This document shows positions 35,880 through 47,309 of a stretch of 64,000 bases of DNA, in pieces. The stretch's first letter is position 1. Each line of letters begins with the position of its first letter. The stretch is from Colias croceus (taxonomy: Eukaryota; Arthropoda; Insecta; Lepidoptera; Pieridae): positions 3,918,501-3,982,500 of the forward strand of contig NC_059541.1 in the NCBI RefSeq assembly GCF_905220415.1. Reading direction: 5' to 3'. The notes under the pieces are model-generated. The model searched no databases. It was not told where the DNA came from and saw nothing but the letters and a program-made list of their open reading frames with translations. Made by a program: the position numbers and the translations under genes.

Positions 35880-36513
35880 CTCGCAGTGTCAAAAAGTTAT
35901 CAGATCTCATGTAGAGCCAAGATTCTAGCACTACACGCCCTAACTCTACAAGGCCTAACTTCCCAAACTCTACACCTTAGTCAAAATATGTGGCTTGGCC
36001 ATTTCGCTACATTCACATCGGCGTAAGGTGAAAAACTAAGTTTAAGATTATTAGATTAGACCTCTAGCGTTATCAAAATTTAATTTAAAATTACAGGTCT
36101 CATACAAACTCCCATCCCCCAGTTTAAGGGGTTGGGGGATGAAAGTTACAAGTTTTATAATTTTTTTCTTGTTTGTGTGCTAATACTAGCTTACATAGAA
36201 AATTTCAGCTTTCTAGGACATTAGGAAATACCTTAAGAATTTTGATGATCATCAGTGAGTCAGTGACGAAATAAGCGTTTTTTAGATATAAATAAAATCT
36301 GAAGTATAAAAGCTAATGTAATTAAAACTTAATATTTTCAATAAGTTCGCTATTGACAATAAATCCCGAAAATTTTGTTGATCTAGCATAATCCAAACCC
36401 AAGTTATGAGGGTTCAAAAAAACGTCGAAGCGCTTCGAGAAAAGGTAGGTAGTGCCCGTGCGCTTCGCTTGTTCGCTTGGCTCGTCTTGGCGGGGGCACT
36501 ACCGTGCCCCTAG
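35880..36513 (+). mobile_element. Non-autonomous Helitron-like element
   Basis: The right end is a GC-rich hairpin, GGGGCAC, loop TACC, GTGCCCC (36493-36510), immediately followed by CTAG (36510-36513). This is the layout of a Helitron 3' terminus. The body includes GGGGTTGGGGGATGAAAG and TTTCAGCTTTCTAGGACATT, a repeat I recall from Lepidoptera. A 14-bp palindrome TCGAAGCGCTTCGA lies at 36425-36438. No Rep/helicase coding is present. The left boundary is a guess. Confidence 0.5.
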
Positions 36514-36690
36514 ATTAAAATTGATTTTTAGACGTGCTTTCAAGACGTCTCATGAAAGCATTACGATCTACGTTTTGTGGTCAAAATAAAAACATTTGTC
36601 TCTCTTCTGTACATGTATGTCTTTTCCTGTTTGTAATGGTGTACAATAAAGCGTTTTCATTCATTCATTCATTCATTCATTCATTCATTC
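36514..36690 (+). mobile_element. LINE 3' tail ending in (CATT)n
   Basis: The segment ends TGTACAATAAAGCGTTTTCA followed by about eight CATT units (36658-36690). AATAAA plus a short tandem tail is typical of some lepidopteran LINE 3' ends. No coding part is seen. Confidence 0.5.
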
Positions 36691-38254
36691 AAAACATTTC
36701 ACTTGTGCACATCGTTGAGATTTCGCATTTTTAAGAACCAAATCTCGCATTTAGATACGTTCTCTCGTTATCTGATTACCTAATAAGGCATAATATCTCA
36801 ATCAACTTTATTCAAATTCTACGTGTGTACTCAGAGATTTGTTAAGCCTAACTCAATAATAATGATTACAAGTAAAAGTCGGTTTGGCGAAAAGTCCCAT
36901 ATATTTTAGAGAGGAAGAGATAATGAGGACTAAAAACATAATTGAATCTTACTTTCAGTGTGATGTAATTTAATATTAAAAAATTAAAAGACAGATGTAA
37001 ATTAGACTCTGAATTTTTTGCGAGAATCATAAATTATCTCTGCTTTATATTATTAAACTAGAATGAAATTAGCATATTTTTCGTATAATTTTCTTAGAAT
37101 AAGAACCAGAATAGACAGGATTAAAAAATGTTATGTTTACAAAAAAAAACATTATTAACTTCAAGTGCTAGGTAGGTATACGTAGGTACTAGCTGACTGG
37201 CGGAATGGCTTTTTGAAACGGTTTATATAAAGTAAAAAGATGACTTTATAAAATGATTATTTCTTTAGAACAGGTTTCTTGAAACGTTTTTTAATCTTTC
37301 GTTTAAACATGAAAACTAATTACATTAAAAATTACTTAATAATTCATTTAAGAAGAGAGCTCGATATAAAATTCAAATAAGACTTTTAGAGAACGAATTA
37401 ACTATTCTAATAATAAACTTTGGTTCATAAGACAGAGACCATCCTGAGACAATTTCTCACGAAGTTAGAACTAAACTTTTAAGTCTATAAAACCGGGAGA
37501 GTTATAGTCGGAATTCATGCAGTAATAACGTCAGGTAATTGATTCTAAATTGAATTCTATAGTAATGTTCTGATCGGCTTCAGCTATCTAATTGAATTTA
37601 TCTACGTGCTCATGAATCTCTTCTAAATACATTAGTTAGCTACTGTTGATGGTAATATCATCCTGTATGATGAATGCGAGTAACTATTGGAATCGATTGT
37701 AATGACGTCATTATTATTACGTAGCTTTTGACAGGAAAGTAGTTTAACGATTTTATGATTATTGACATACGTAATGAATCTCACATTGGTATAATATTAT
37801 TTTTAATGGTGATAAGTGGTCACCACTACCCATTAACACTAATAATATGATAGGAGAATTGAATTAAGGAATTGCTGTGTTTAACGACTTTTTGCTACCA
37901 CAAAAAAAATTCTTCCCATCAAATATTGTAAGATATATCAAGTTATTCTGAGTTATTAAGACTGATAGGCAGTCATAATTACAATATTTCATACGGTTAC
38001 ACGTATTATTTAACCGATATTCCACAGGAACATAATAAATCTTCCTAATGATCTCATACAAGGCCATTAGGGATCGTTTTCGTATGTAGAATATCTCGCA
38101 GAGTTACATTTAATGAATGTTAACAGCCTTTTATTTGAAACCAGTAAAATAAATGGATATAATATACTTTATTTATGTGAATAAATAATACTTCTCCTTG
38201 TAATACCAGTGAATCTTAATTTCAGTTTTACTCATGAATATGTATTAGGTATAA
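36691..38254. other. AT-rich non-coding stretch
   Basis: No supported gene. A CRE octamer lies inside the 14-bp palindrome TAATGACGTCATTA at 37700-37713. Confidence 0.5.
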
Positions 38255-38310
38255 AAATAAAGAAGTATATTTGAATAAATAAATGTTTGAGTTTGAGTTT
38301 GAGTTTGAAA
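38255..38310 (+). mobile_element. LINE 3' tail ending in (GAGTTT)n
   Basis: AAATAAAGAAGTATATTTGA is followed by ATAAATAAATG and three GAGTTT units. This is a retroposon tail without a body. Confidence 0.4.
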
Positions 38311-39017
38311 GTGCTTACTTAAAAATGTACAAATTATTTCCAAGGATGCATTTTCTTAATTTTATCCTATATTGAAGATAAATGTAATAATTCAACTTTA
38401 ATGACCAGTCTCTGCCCTCCATTACCTAAAATACATAAAAAAATGGTACATGAAAAAATGTTAACTTTTAATATTTGATTTATCCTTCAAATCCTTCAAT
38501 AGAAGAAAAGCCAAGCTTGGTAGAAAAGCAAAATCAAATGTGAAGCAGACGAGCTTATATTATTTAATTTATGTAACAATCACGTAAGCTTCTACAAAAT
38601 GTAAACACAATAATTTCTACTATAATAAAATTTATATTATATCACTAAATTCAGACACGCAATAATTCTGCGAACAAAAACGTAATTATAACGATGAATA
38701 TTCTATATAGGTTTACAGAATTAAATTAAGCTGCCGAGCATCATGAAACGTTTGAAAATGGTACAATTTAACGCTTAATAGAGATTTCGACAATGAAGCA
38801 TTGATGGAACTGTCATGCATGAGCTTAGAATAATAATATGCATGGAATGATTTTAACAATGTTCCACTAAAATTGCAGATTATACATAATGCTGGCAAGC
38901 TTGTTGCCCAAAACATAAGGTCTACATGAAATCTATGTGTTACGGTTTACGCGGTGGAAATGACTAAGCCTAGCATTAGGTCCATCTCGTATTTGCTAAA
39001 TTATTTCAATTTTAATG
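38311..39017. other. AT-rich non-coding stretch
   Basis: No gene or repeat that I can support. Confidence 0.5.
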
Positions 39018-39098
39018 TTCATGTTCATGCTCATGACCATGCCCATGCCCACGCCCACGCCCACGCCCACGCCCATGTCCATGCCCATGCCCATGCCA
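39018..39098. repeat. Hexamer tandem repeat (CCATGC/CCACGC)n
   Basis: About 13 units of CCATGC and CCACGC, degenerating to TCATGC at the left. It ends 2 bases before the MITE part at 39101. It is distinct in sequence from the large CGCAYT array 100 bp away. Confidence 0.9.
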
Positions 39099-39100
39099 TT

Positions 39101-39203
39101 AACCGACTTAAAAAAAGGAGGAGGTTATCAATTCGGCTGGTATATTTTTTTATGTATGTTTCTTAACCGACTTACGTGATTCTTTTTTTGTTAAACATTT
39201 ACA
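39101..39203 (+). mobile_element. MITE part, left of the hexamer array
   Basis: AACCGACTTAAAAAAAGGAG, GAGGTTATCAATTCGGC and TTACGTGATTCTTTTTTTGT match the first half of the intact MITE at 43237-43481. The match breaks off where the hexamer array starts. Confidence 0.8.
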
Positions 39204-40362
39204 CATTCGCATTCGCATTTGCATTCGCATTCGCACTCGCACTCGCACTCGCATTCGCATTCGCACTCGCACTCGCACTCGCACTCGCACTCGCACTCGC
39301 ACTCGCACTCGCACTCGCACTCGCACTCGCACTCGCATTCGCATTCGCACTCGCACTCGCACTCGCACTCGCACTCGCACTCGCACTCGCATTCGAATTC
39401 GCACTCGCACTCGCACTCGCACTCGCACTCGCACTCGCACTCGCACTCGCACTCGAACTCGCACTCGCACTCGCATTCGCATTCGCACTCGCACTCGCAC
39501 TCGCACTCGCACTCGCATTCGCATTCGCACTCGCACTCGCATTCGCATTCGCACTCGCACTCGCATTCGCATTCGCACGCGCACTCGCACTCGCACTCGC
39601 ATTCGCATTCGCATTCTCATTCACATACGCACTCGCATTCGCATTCGCACTCGCACTCGCACTCGCACTCGCACTCGCACTCGCACTCGCACTCACACTC
39701 GCATTCGAATTCGCACTCGCACTCGCACTCGCACTCGCACTCGCACTCGCACTCGCACTCGCACTCGCACTCGCACTCGCACTCGCACTCGCATTCGCAC
39801 TCGCACTCGCATTCGCATTCGCACTCGCACTCGCATTCGCATTCGCACGCGCACTCGCACTCGCACTCGCACTCGCACTCGCATTCGCACTCGCACTCGC
39901 ATTCGCATTCGCACGCGCACTCGCACTCGCATTCGCATTCGCATTCTCATTCGCATTCGCACTCGCATTCGCATTCGCACTCGCACTCGCACTCGCACTC
40001 GCACTCGCACTCGCACTCGCACTCGCATTCGCACTCGCACTCGCACTCGCACTCGCACTCGCACTCGCACTCGCACTCGCATTCGAATTCGCACTCGCAC
40101 TCGTACTCGCACTCGCATTCGCATTCGCATTCGCACTCGCACTCGCATTCGCATTCGCACTCGCATTCGCATTCGCACTCGCACTCGCATTCGCATTCGC
40201 ACTCGCACTCGCATTCGTATTCGCACGCGCACTCGCACTCGCACTCGCATTCGCATTCGCATTCTCATTCGCATTCGCACTCGCATTCGCATTCGCACTC
40301 GCATTCGCATTCGCATTCGCATTCGCATTCACATCCACATCCTCATTCACATTCACATTCAC
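39203..40362. repeat. Hexamer tandem array (CGCACT/CGCATT)n with higher-order copies
   Basis: About 190 units of CGCAYT. No stop codon can be made from the unit, so 400-residue HS, FALA, AS/AN and RV/RM open frames exist; none is a credible protein. Rare variants recur in the same order. GAATTC at about 39395, 39707 and 40085 is followed by CACGCG (39577; 39847 and 39912; 40224) and then TTCTCATTC (39614, 39944, 40262). The array is therefore about three copies of a 310-380-bp higher-order unit, not a simple hexamer ladder. Confidence 0.97.
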
Positions 40363-40551
40363 GCTGGCTGTTTGTCACAAACACCGCAAACGAAGTCCCA
40401 AACACCAACCACAATCACCCAACACAAACAGCCATCCACATGCTTGGCGAACGTTCATAATGCTACTCCACACGCTCATAATGCACACGCTGGCTCCTTG
40501 TCACAAACACCGCAAACAGCAAACGAAGTCCCAAACAACAACCACAATCAC
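40363..40551. repeat. Duplicated 60-bp segment beside the array
   Basis: A block with CGCTGGCT, TTGTCACAAACACCGCAAAC and CGAAGTCCCAAACA occurs at about 40362-40425 and again at about 40489-40552. This is a diverged tandem duplication with a 126-bp step. Confidence 0.8.
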
Positions 40552-40690
40552 ACCGATTACTCCGATTTACTTGATTCTTTTTGATTCTTTGTTCGATCCG
40601 GGATGGTGTCGAATTGGTCCCATAAAAATTTTATTAGGATAGGCCCAGTAGTTTTTGTTTTATGAGCATTTTTGTCTGTACTCGATTACT
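40552..40690 (+). mobile_element. MITE part, right of the hexamer array
   Basis: CACCGATTACTCCGATTTAC, GTGTCGAATTGGTCCCATAA and GGCCCAGTAGTTTTT match positions 43303-43442 of the intact MITE. Together with 39101-39203 it shows that the arrays lie within or between copies of this element. Confidence 0.8.
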
Positions 40691-40734
40691 TAATTGAAAT
40701 GTAGAACATTTATTTATTCAATTCTTAGATCAAT

Positions 40735-40805
40735 TAATTAGACTTCTTATAAAAGCATTTATTTATTTTATGTTCCAAATAAAGAACTTTGAATTCAAAT
40801 TTGAA
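40735..40805 (+). mobile_element. LINE 3' tail fragment
   Basis: TTCCAAATAAAGAACTTTGA followed by a short degenerate GAATTCAAATTT run. It looks like a retroposon tail with a polyadenylation signal. Confidence 0.35.
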
Positions 40806-42257
40806 TTAGACTCAAAAACTGCAATGTAGTTTTCATACGTCACACTTTTGTCCGCGTCAGTACAAATAAGCATCTAAGCGGTTTGGTTCTTTAGATGCAT
40901 TTGCATATTTTAATCTGATTATAAATTCCCATACAAGAACACCCACGCGTTTACATCGATGAGGCGATGTCACCTTAAGTGCAATAGCACGCTCCATGTA
41001 AATTGAATCAGCTACTACGTAGGTACCCAAGTGAAATAATTTGCAAACAGAATAGTTCGCCCCTGAATTGTTCAAGCCCACTCACATATTCAGTCGGTTG
41101 AATGTAATCACGTTTAAAATGAAACAATACGTATGTATTAACGTATGTTAACTGTTGCCCGAAAATTGAATTCTTTTATGAATGGCGGGCTAATGAACTT
41201 GCGGGTTATAAGGCGTCATTAATAATGTATTTTGAGGAAATTTTCTTCTATATGTGTTGTGTAATGTATATGTGGTTGAATTTAAATTAGTTATATTATT
41301 TTAGGTTTATGTTAATATTTATTTTATTAAAGGTGTTGAATATAATACGTGAACATGTCTTATTGTATATCATTACTATTTTGATTATCTACAACAAATA
41401 TTTATTTAAAAATCAAAAGGCACATTGTAATTTGTATCGAATGCACTACATATTTACATTCATTCTTTTGTAACCAAACAACGTCCGTCACAACAATTAA
41501 TCATTATTAATGCAAGCGATGTGAATGCACTCTCGAAGCCGGCAAACTTTAATTATCCCGAACCATTTTTTTCTCCATACACATCGTAGGTGTTATCGCC
41601 TTAAGGCCGTGTACGCGGTCCGTGCGCTGTTTGGCTCAAATATGTGATTTTTCAAACCAGATTGTCCATCAACCACTTATCTTACAAACATATGAATTAC
41701 TAATAATTTTAGGAAATTTTATTGTCTATATAGTTAGTTAAGAGTTTTTTTCAATTAATACAGTATTTGTGAATACCATCAAGATAACTGAGCCGATGAT
41801 TACTTGATTTCGCTTTTAGTGTCAATTTCGAAGCTAAAAATATCTGAAATCGCTGACAGATCTAACACACATTTTTTTTTAACTAACTGCAAAAATCCTT
41901 ATTAAAATAGTTAGTTAAAAGATTTTTTTCTTTTGGACTCCTAACTTACGAAATTAAAATCCGAACAATGTGAATTTTTTTAGAAATTATAGTCGACAAA
42001 ATGATTATTTTCACCAAGATATTTGACTTAGTTTAATATAATTTTTACATATTGCAATAAAAGAACGTCTTACTTATAAGATAAAATTTAAAAAATGAAC
42101 TAAGGTACCTCTATTATTTTTCTACAATTTTTTTTAAAGTACTATAAAACACTGCGCGCGACCCGATTAAAATCAGTCGGCAGCGAGCCTTTCCAGAGAG
42201 AGGACATGTTGCTCGGCGCTCTCCTGTGGACTTATGCTGTTCATAGTAAAAGGATAG
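40806..42257. other. AT-rich non-coding stretch
   Basis: No supported gene. From about 42150 the sequence becomes GC-richer and leads into the compound hairpin at 42258. Confidence 0.5.
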
Positions 42258-42304
42258 CGCAAGCCGCGATCTATCGTAATAGATCGCGGAGATTTTGACT
42301 TGCG
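42258..42304. other. Compound hairpin, possible structured RNA
   Basis: An inner perfect 11-bp stem CCGCGATCTAT / ATAGATCGCGG (42264-42274 and 42279-42289, loop CGTA) is enclosed directly by CGCAAG (42258-42263) and CTTGCG (42299-42304). It sits in a GC-richer island (about 42150-42305) within AT-rich DNA. I do not recognise an RNA family. A foldback transposon relic is the alternative. Confidence 0.4.
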
Positions 42305-42724
42305 TTAAATTGAATAAGCCCTCTTAATAGACCCCTTGATAATTGCCTCGTCAAATACAAGAGCATAAATCTTGTTCTACTCGGGGTTAACGATGCTTTG
42401 ATTCTAAAAAATAGAACATTGCAATGTATTGCATACAGGACAAGCAGAAATACGGCTTTTTTATTTCGAAATACTGGCAATGTTAGCGCACAGTTTGTTT
42501 TCCTTCAATGCCTTTTATTTGACTTCCAATGTTCGTTATTTTATTGTTTAGTTATTATACTCCGAACAGATAAACTCTCATACCGAAATTTTTATTTGAG
42601 CGTTTCGGTTTTGCTTTTAATATGCATATATGAATGAAGATTCGTAAAATAAATATGGCGCTTAGATGATTACTTACTAATTAATTGTACAACAACTAGT
42701 GTAAATAATTGTCATTATGATACA
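42305..42724. other. Non-coding stretch
   Basis: Nothing recognisable; short random frames only. Confidence 0.5.
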
Positions 42725-42935
42725 ACTAGATTTGAGCCCGCGGCTTCGCCCGCATAGTTCCCATGGAATTTCCGGGATAAAACCTATCCTATATATTAAT
42801 CCAAGTTACCCTCTATATGTGTGTTAAATTTCATTGTAATTGATTCAGTAGAATTCGCGTGAAAGAGCAACAAACACACACACACACACACTCATCACAA
42901 ACTTTCGCATTTATAATATTAGTAGGTAGGATAAA
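42725..42935 (-). repeat. Lepidopteran GCCGCGGGC repeat, complete copy
   Basis: It opens AGCCCGCGGCTTCGCCCGC and continues with ACCTATCCTATATATTAATC and GAATTCGCGTGAAAGAGCAA. An (AC)n run follows at about 42876-42890, and it closes CATTTATAATATTAGTAGG. The closing motif is the reverse of the ATTATAAATGCG opening seen at 4285 and 45020, so the element reads on the minus strand. Confidence 0.75.
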
Positions 42936-43236
42936 AGAAACGTAATGCATTTAACACCTAACGCGATATTAATTAATAAATCATTTTTATTCACCAACAA
43001 AACAGTCAATTAAGTAAATATTGTGGAATAGTTGAGTCAAAAGGTGCACTGATTAGTGATTGTATGTTTGTTATTCATAGACTTGATGTTAATCACGCCA
43101 TATTAGCAAAACACGCGAGCAAGTTTTTACAAAAAGCCTTACTGCTTTTCTAGAATTAAAACATTCATTCCGTTTTTTAAACATATCACAGACAAATACT
43201 TTTTTTCTATTCTATATTCGGATAATTCCTGTTATT
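42936..43236. other. Short non-coding spacer
   Basis: AT-rich, nothing recognisable. Confidence 0.5.
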
Positions 43237-43481
43237 AACCGACTTCAAAAAAAAGGAGGAGGTTATCAATTCGGCCGGTATGTTTTTTTTTTTTATGTAT
43301 GTACACCGATTACTCCGAGGTTTCTGAACCGATTTACGTGATTCTTTTTTTGTTCGATGCGGGATAGTGTCGAATTGGTCCCATAAAAATTTTATTCGGA
43401 TAGGCCCAGTAGTTTTTATTTTATGAGCATTTTTGTCTGTAGGTATTTGTGAATTTTGCAAGTGCAAGTTTGAAGTCGGTT
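43237..43481. mobile_element. MITE-like element, AACCGACTTC termini
   Basis: 245 bp with inverted ends AACCGACTTCAAAA and TTTGAAGTCGGTT. It carries GGAGGAGGTTATCAATTCGG and GGCCCAGTAGTTTTT inside, has no coding capacity and belongs to a family I recall as abundant in Lepidoptera. Two partial copies flank the hexamer array. Superfamily is unknown because the target duplication is not clear. Confidence 0.75.
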
Positions 43482-45019
43482 GTTTTTAACGCAGTTATGA
43501 TAATAATGATCACTTGTTACTAACGAGCTAACAAAATTGTCTTATTCGTATAAAAGTTGTTAGAAATAAGTTTTATTTGAATCAGCGATATTATACAAAA
43601 TTTAATCTTGTATCTTCACCATAAAGCATTAATTGATAATAAGACAGATTAAAATTTAACAAGCTAAATCCAGGCAGCCGTAAAATTAATTTATTGTGTA
43701 AAGCCGCAAATTAAGGATAAAGGATTAAATATTAATTACAAGTTCCCAACAAGGATTTATGCCGTCGAGTTATTCATTGTTCCTTTAAAGTTTTCCTTTT
43801 TTATTTCAGCTTTTTGTTGGTATTTACTTTACTTAAAAATTTGATATTTTCTTATTTTATTAAAGTTATTGTTACATATATTTAACTTCAAAATGTGATT
43901 ATAATATAATATTAAAATGTACTCATATCTAGTATCTTCTTGATATAAATTGGTTAACACTTGAGAGTAGAATCAAGACGTCCAGATCCAGAGTTGTGTT
44001 CCCGGTGATGCCCAAGAAAAAGTTATTTGTGTGGTGTAGCTACCGATCAGTGACGATGATAATGCCCGAGTAAATGTTGGTATAATGCTCCACTAGGAAA
44101 ACGTAACTTCAATCTATTATCGTCTACATAAACTAAGATTATAAAAAGAAAGGCAAGTAACTTTTTCTGTAATGATTTAACCCAAAAGAGCCCGACAAAT
44201 TTTAGAAATTATTTAGTATACATATTATTTTTTATACCACAATATTATTTTTTATACCATATTATACATATTAATTTTTTATACCAGTTTAACCTGCGCT
44301 ATATTCTAAATCTTCAAAAAAAAAGCTAGAAGATTGAAAAGCTGATGTGAAATTATTATCATATTTGATACAGAATAATGTATCATTTTTGGTACAAGTC
44401 CATTACATTATTACTTGCCAAACATCACAATAATCTCAAGTCACAAAATATTTTTTTATTCTAAATATAAAGTAAGTATGATCCTTATACACCCACACTC
44501 AATATACAAAGCATTACAATATTTGGAATGGTGAAATATGCGTGTTTATTTCTAAAATAATATCACAAATTTTGAGCATTCATTTGTTTATTAAATTATA
44601 TCTGCGACAATAACTGTGTGTTTAACATTTGGGGCTTTTGCCCGTTTCGACCTATAAATTAATTATGATTGAATAAACGTCTATTTTGTGTAAAATCAAG
44701 TTAATAGCCAGTTCATTGCAATAAAATGAACGTGTATTCTCATTATAAATTTAATTTTTAGTTTACATTTTTTATTGCGTTGTTAAATGACTAGCATTAA
44801 CTCTTACTTTCTGTAACTTGGTTTGATATTTTTAAATCATTTTTCAATATATATTATTCATGAAAATTATAAACACTTTCATATTAGATATAAGAAAATC
44901 ATTATAATTTTATTTTTATTTTAAGTTTCACATAAAAAAATGAAAAAATCTAAGTAATAAAACACTTTACAGATAAATTATTACACAATATACGCCCTAC
45001 ATCCTAAGAGCAGTCAGTC
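43482..45019. other. AT-rich non-coding stretch
   Basis: No supported gene; a local triplication of TTTTTTATACCA occurs near 44230-44285. Confidence 0.5.
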
Positions 45020-45240
45020 TTATAAATGCGAAAGTAACTCTGTCTGTCTGTTACTGAATCACGCCTAAACTACTGAACCAATTTTTATGAAATTTGGTAT
45101 GGAGATATTTTGATAGCAGAGAAAGGACATAGGCTACTTTTTAACCTGAGAGAATGACGCAATCCCGGATAACCCACAGGAACGGGAACTATGCGGGTTT
45201 TTCTTGGACTGCGCGGTCGAAGCCGCGGGCGCAAACATAG
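45020..45240 (+). repeat. Lepidopteran ATTATAAATGCGAAA repeat, near-complete copy
   Basis: TTATAAATGCGAAAGTAACT, CTGTCTGTCTGTTACT, CACGCCTAAACTACTGAACC and TGAAATTTGGTATGGAGAT, ending CGAAGCCGCGGGCGCAAACA. This is the standard block order of this short repeat; 4285-4470 is a decayed relative. Confidence 0.8.
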
Positions 45241-47268
45241 TTCATAATAAAGCATAAAATCTGAATGCTGAAGATATGGAAAATATTTTTCATGATATCG
45301 CCCCCACAAAATACAATATTCTCGACATCATTTACATTTATTTATATATTTTGTATAATCATTTCTAGGAACAAATTTACTTCTGCACAGTTCAAAGGAA
45401 TGTTCAAATAATTATGTCAGTTAAAGCCTTATAAGTTATTTTTGAAGGTTTTCTTTAGACATGAGTACCTACTGGGTATACCTAATTTATTATTATACAG
45501 GTAAAATCTAAATTCTAAATGATAACTCGATTCTATGCTTATAAATTTATTTTCGATCATTATATTGGTTATTACAATGATTGCTCTTGATTTTTTTTTA
45601 CCAAAATCGTCATGAATACACGTCATGTATAGGCACTGGCCGGCTTCCAAAATTTACCTACATTGTATAAAAATTAAACATCTAAGTTACCCAACTATAA
45701 ACAATTGCGTGTCAATTACAAAACGGTATTAGGTACTAAAACACACTTTTTGTAAAATCGGGGTCCGCTAGCAGACGATGTTATTATCTCTATTACAATC
45801 AGCAATATGATATTTTTGGTGACTGTTCAAGTAGAATGCCTACTAGAACGTTCAACATAATATCATAAGGTTTAGGAAGTGTAATAAATAAGTGTTGTGT
45901 ATTCAACCGTTTTTCTTGGAAATACCCTCGCATGTTCATAGCTTCCGACGGAACGACATGACAGGCCGAGACCCGGTCATTAATTACAACTAGCGAGCTT
46001 ATTAATTCAAAGTGACCTGTCTTTTCTAGCAAACAATACTAGGATTTAAATTTAATGCCGTGTTTCTTTGTTACAGTTCAAACAAAGGATTTAGTTGAGA
46101 CGTTTTTTTATATATTTTGTAGCTAGTCAGTTCACCTTCAAACTATTTTTACTTTTTTTAATTAATTCTTTTTATAATTTTAATCCAGTCTAACCTTAGA
46201 GTCTAACATTTATAAAACCTTTCTGTTTTAAAATCATGAGCTATTATATTCAAACATAATCCCGTTATATTTTTCATAAATATATTAAAAAAATCTAAAG
46301 AGACGTGCAATGAAGTAACACGTAAAATAAATCAAATGTTACGCAATCATTTTAATACATATAATTTTATCATGAACGTTTTCCAACATTGAAATACAGC
46401 CATAAAGCTAAACAAAGTAATATATCAACGCTGTTAGGCAAAGCTAAAATAAACAAGCTATCTAGATATATCTAGATATTGATCTGCTATCTAAATAGAA
46501 ATGCCTGGATGTGAGGCTACAACAACCCACGTCCATATCGCATTAATAAAATTGCTCTGCTTTTAGTATCGAAATAGGTATATCAAATCGGAATATTATA
46601 GTAGACCGCTTTTATATTTGAGTAAACATTCTTTACGTGTATGTTTAAAGTTTCAATGCTTTATTCCAATATCTATAAAACTTTTTTATCAAAGCGATTT
46701 TTTTTCTAATTTAAGTAGACAGAATTCTAATATTATTTAAAATCCAACCGACAACGTATAGTTATTTCTTAACACAATACAAAGCATTTTTTGCTTACTT
46801 TAAGTTTACACAGAGTATCAATTGAAAACAACCCAAGTTATAATTAAACGAGTAAAGTATTCTAGTAACCCAAATACATTTTTGTGACCTAAAAGCGTCT
46901 TGAGCCACAAGAATTTGAAACTATTGGCATGAATCGAGATAAAGAGCGCTGGAAACAGCTTTTAGCGTAACATTTCTTACCTTTCGAAGTTCCCTTTCAT
47001 AGGCCTTTGTTTATCGAAGCGGATGCAGTGCATGCAATCAATATTTTCTTTAAAAGCATACGAAATTCGACGAGGTTGAAAATAAATACGTGTTTCTACT
47101 GTGGCAGGGAAATTGAAATAACAAGCTGTATTATTTCTCAGGTTAAAATGTTTAGTTTGTTACAATTTTTTGGAGAATTGTTTTTGTTTATCATTTGAAT
47201 TTTTTTTGCAATAATAACCTAATATAACGGTATTATATTTTTGGTTTTCATTGTAGATATTTTAAACC

Positions 47269-47309
47269 ATGTTAAAGCGATTATTTTTTACTTTATTATT
47301 TGTATCAAG
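47269..47309 (+). CDS. Candidate first coding exon (signal-peptide-like)
   Basis: ATG in the context AAACC is followed by 13 codons reading MLKRLFFTLLFVS, a basic then hydrophobic start typical of a signal peptide. It ends AG before a consensus donor GTAAGT (47310-47315). A possible 3' splice site TTCATTGTAG lies just upstream. No downstream exon in the right phase was found, so this remains a weak prediction. Confidence 0.2.

Noticed and set aside
39176..40642. Very long open frames (up to 488 codons) of HS, FALA, AS/AN, RV/RM repeats
   Set aside because: The hexamer unit contains no stop in any of these frames and never shifts frame, so openness is automatic. There is no start context, splice site or non-repeat domain.
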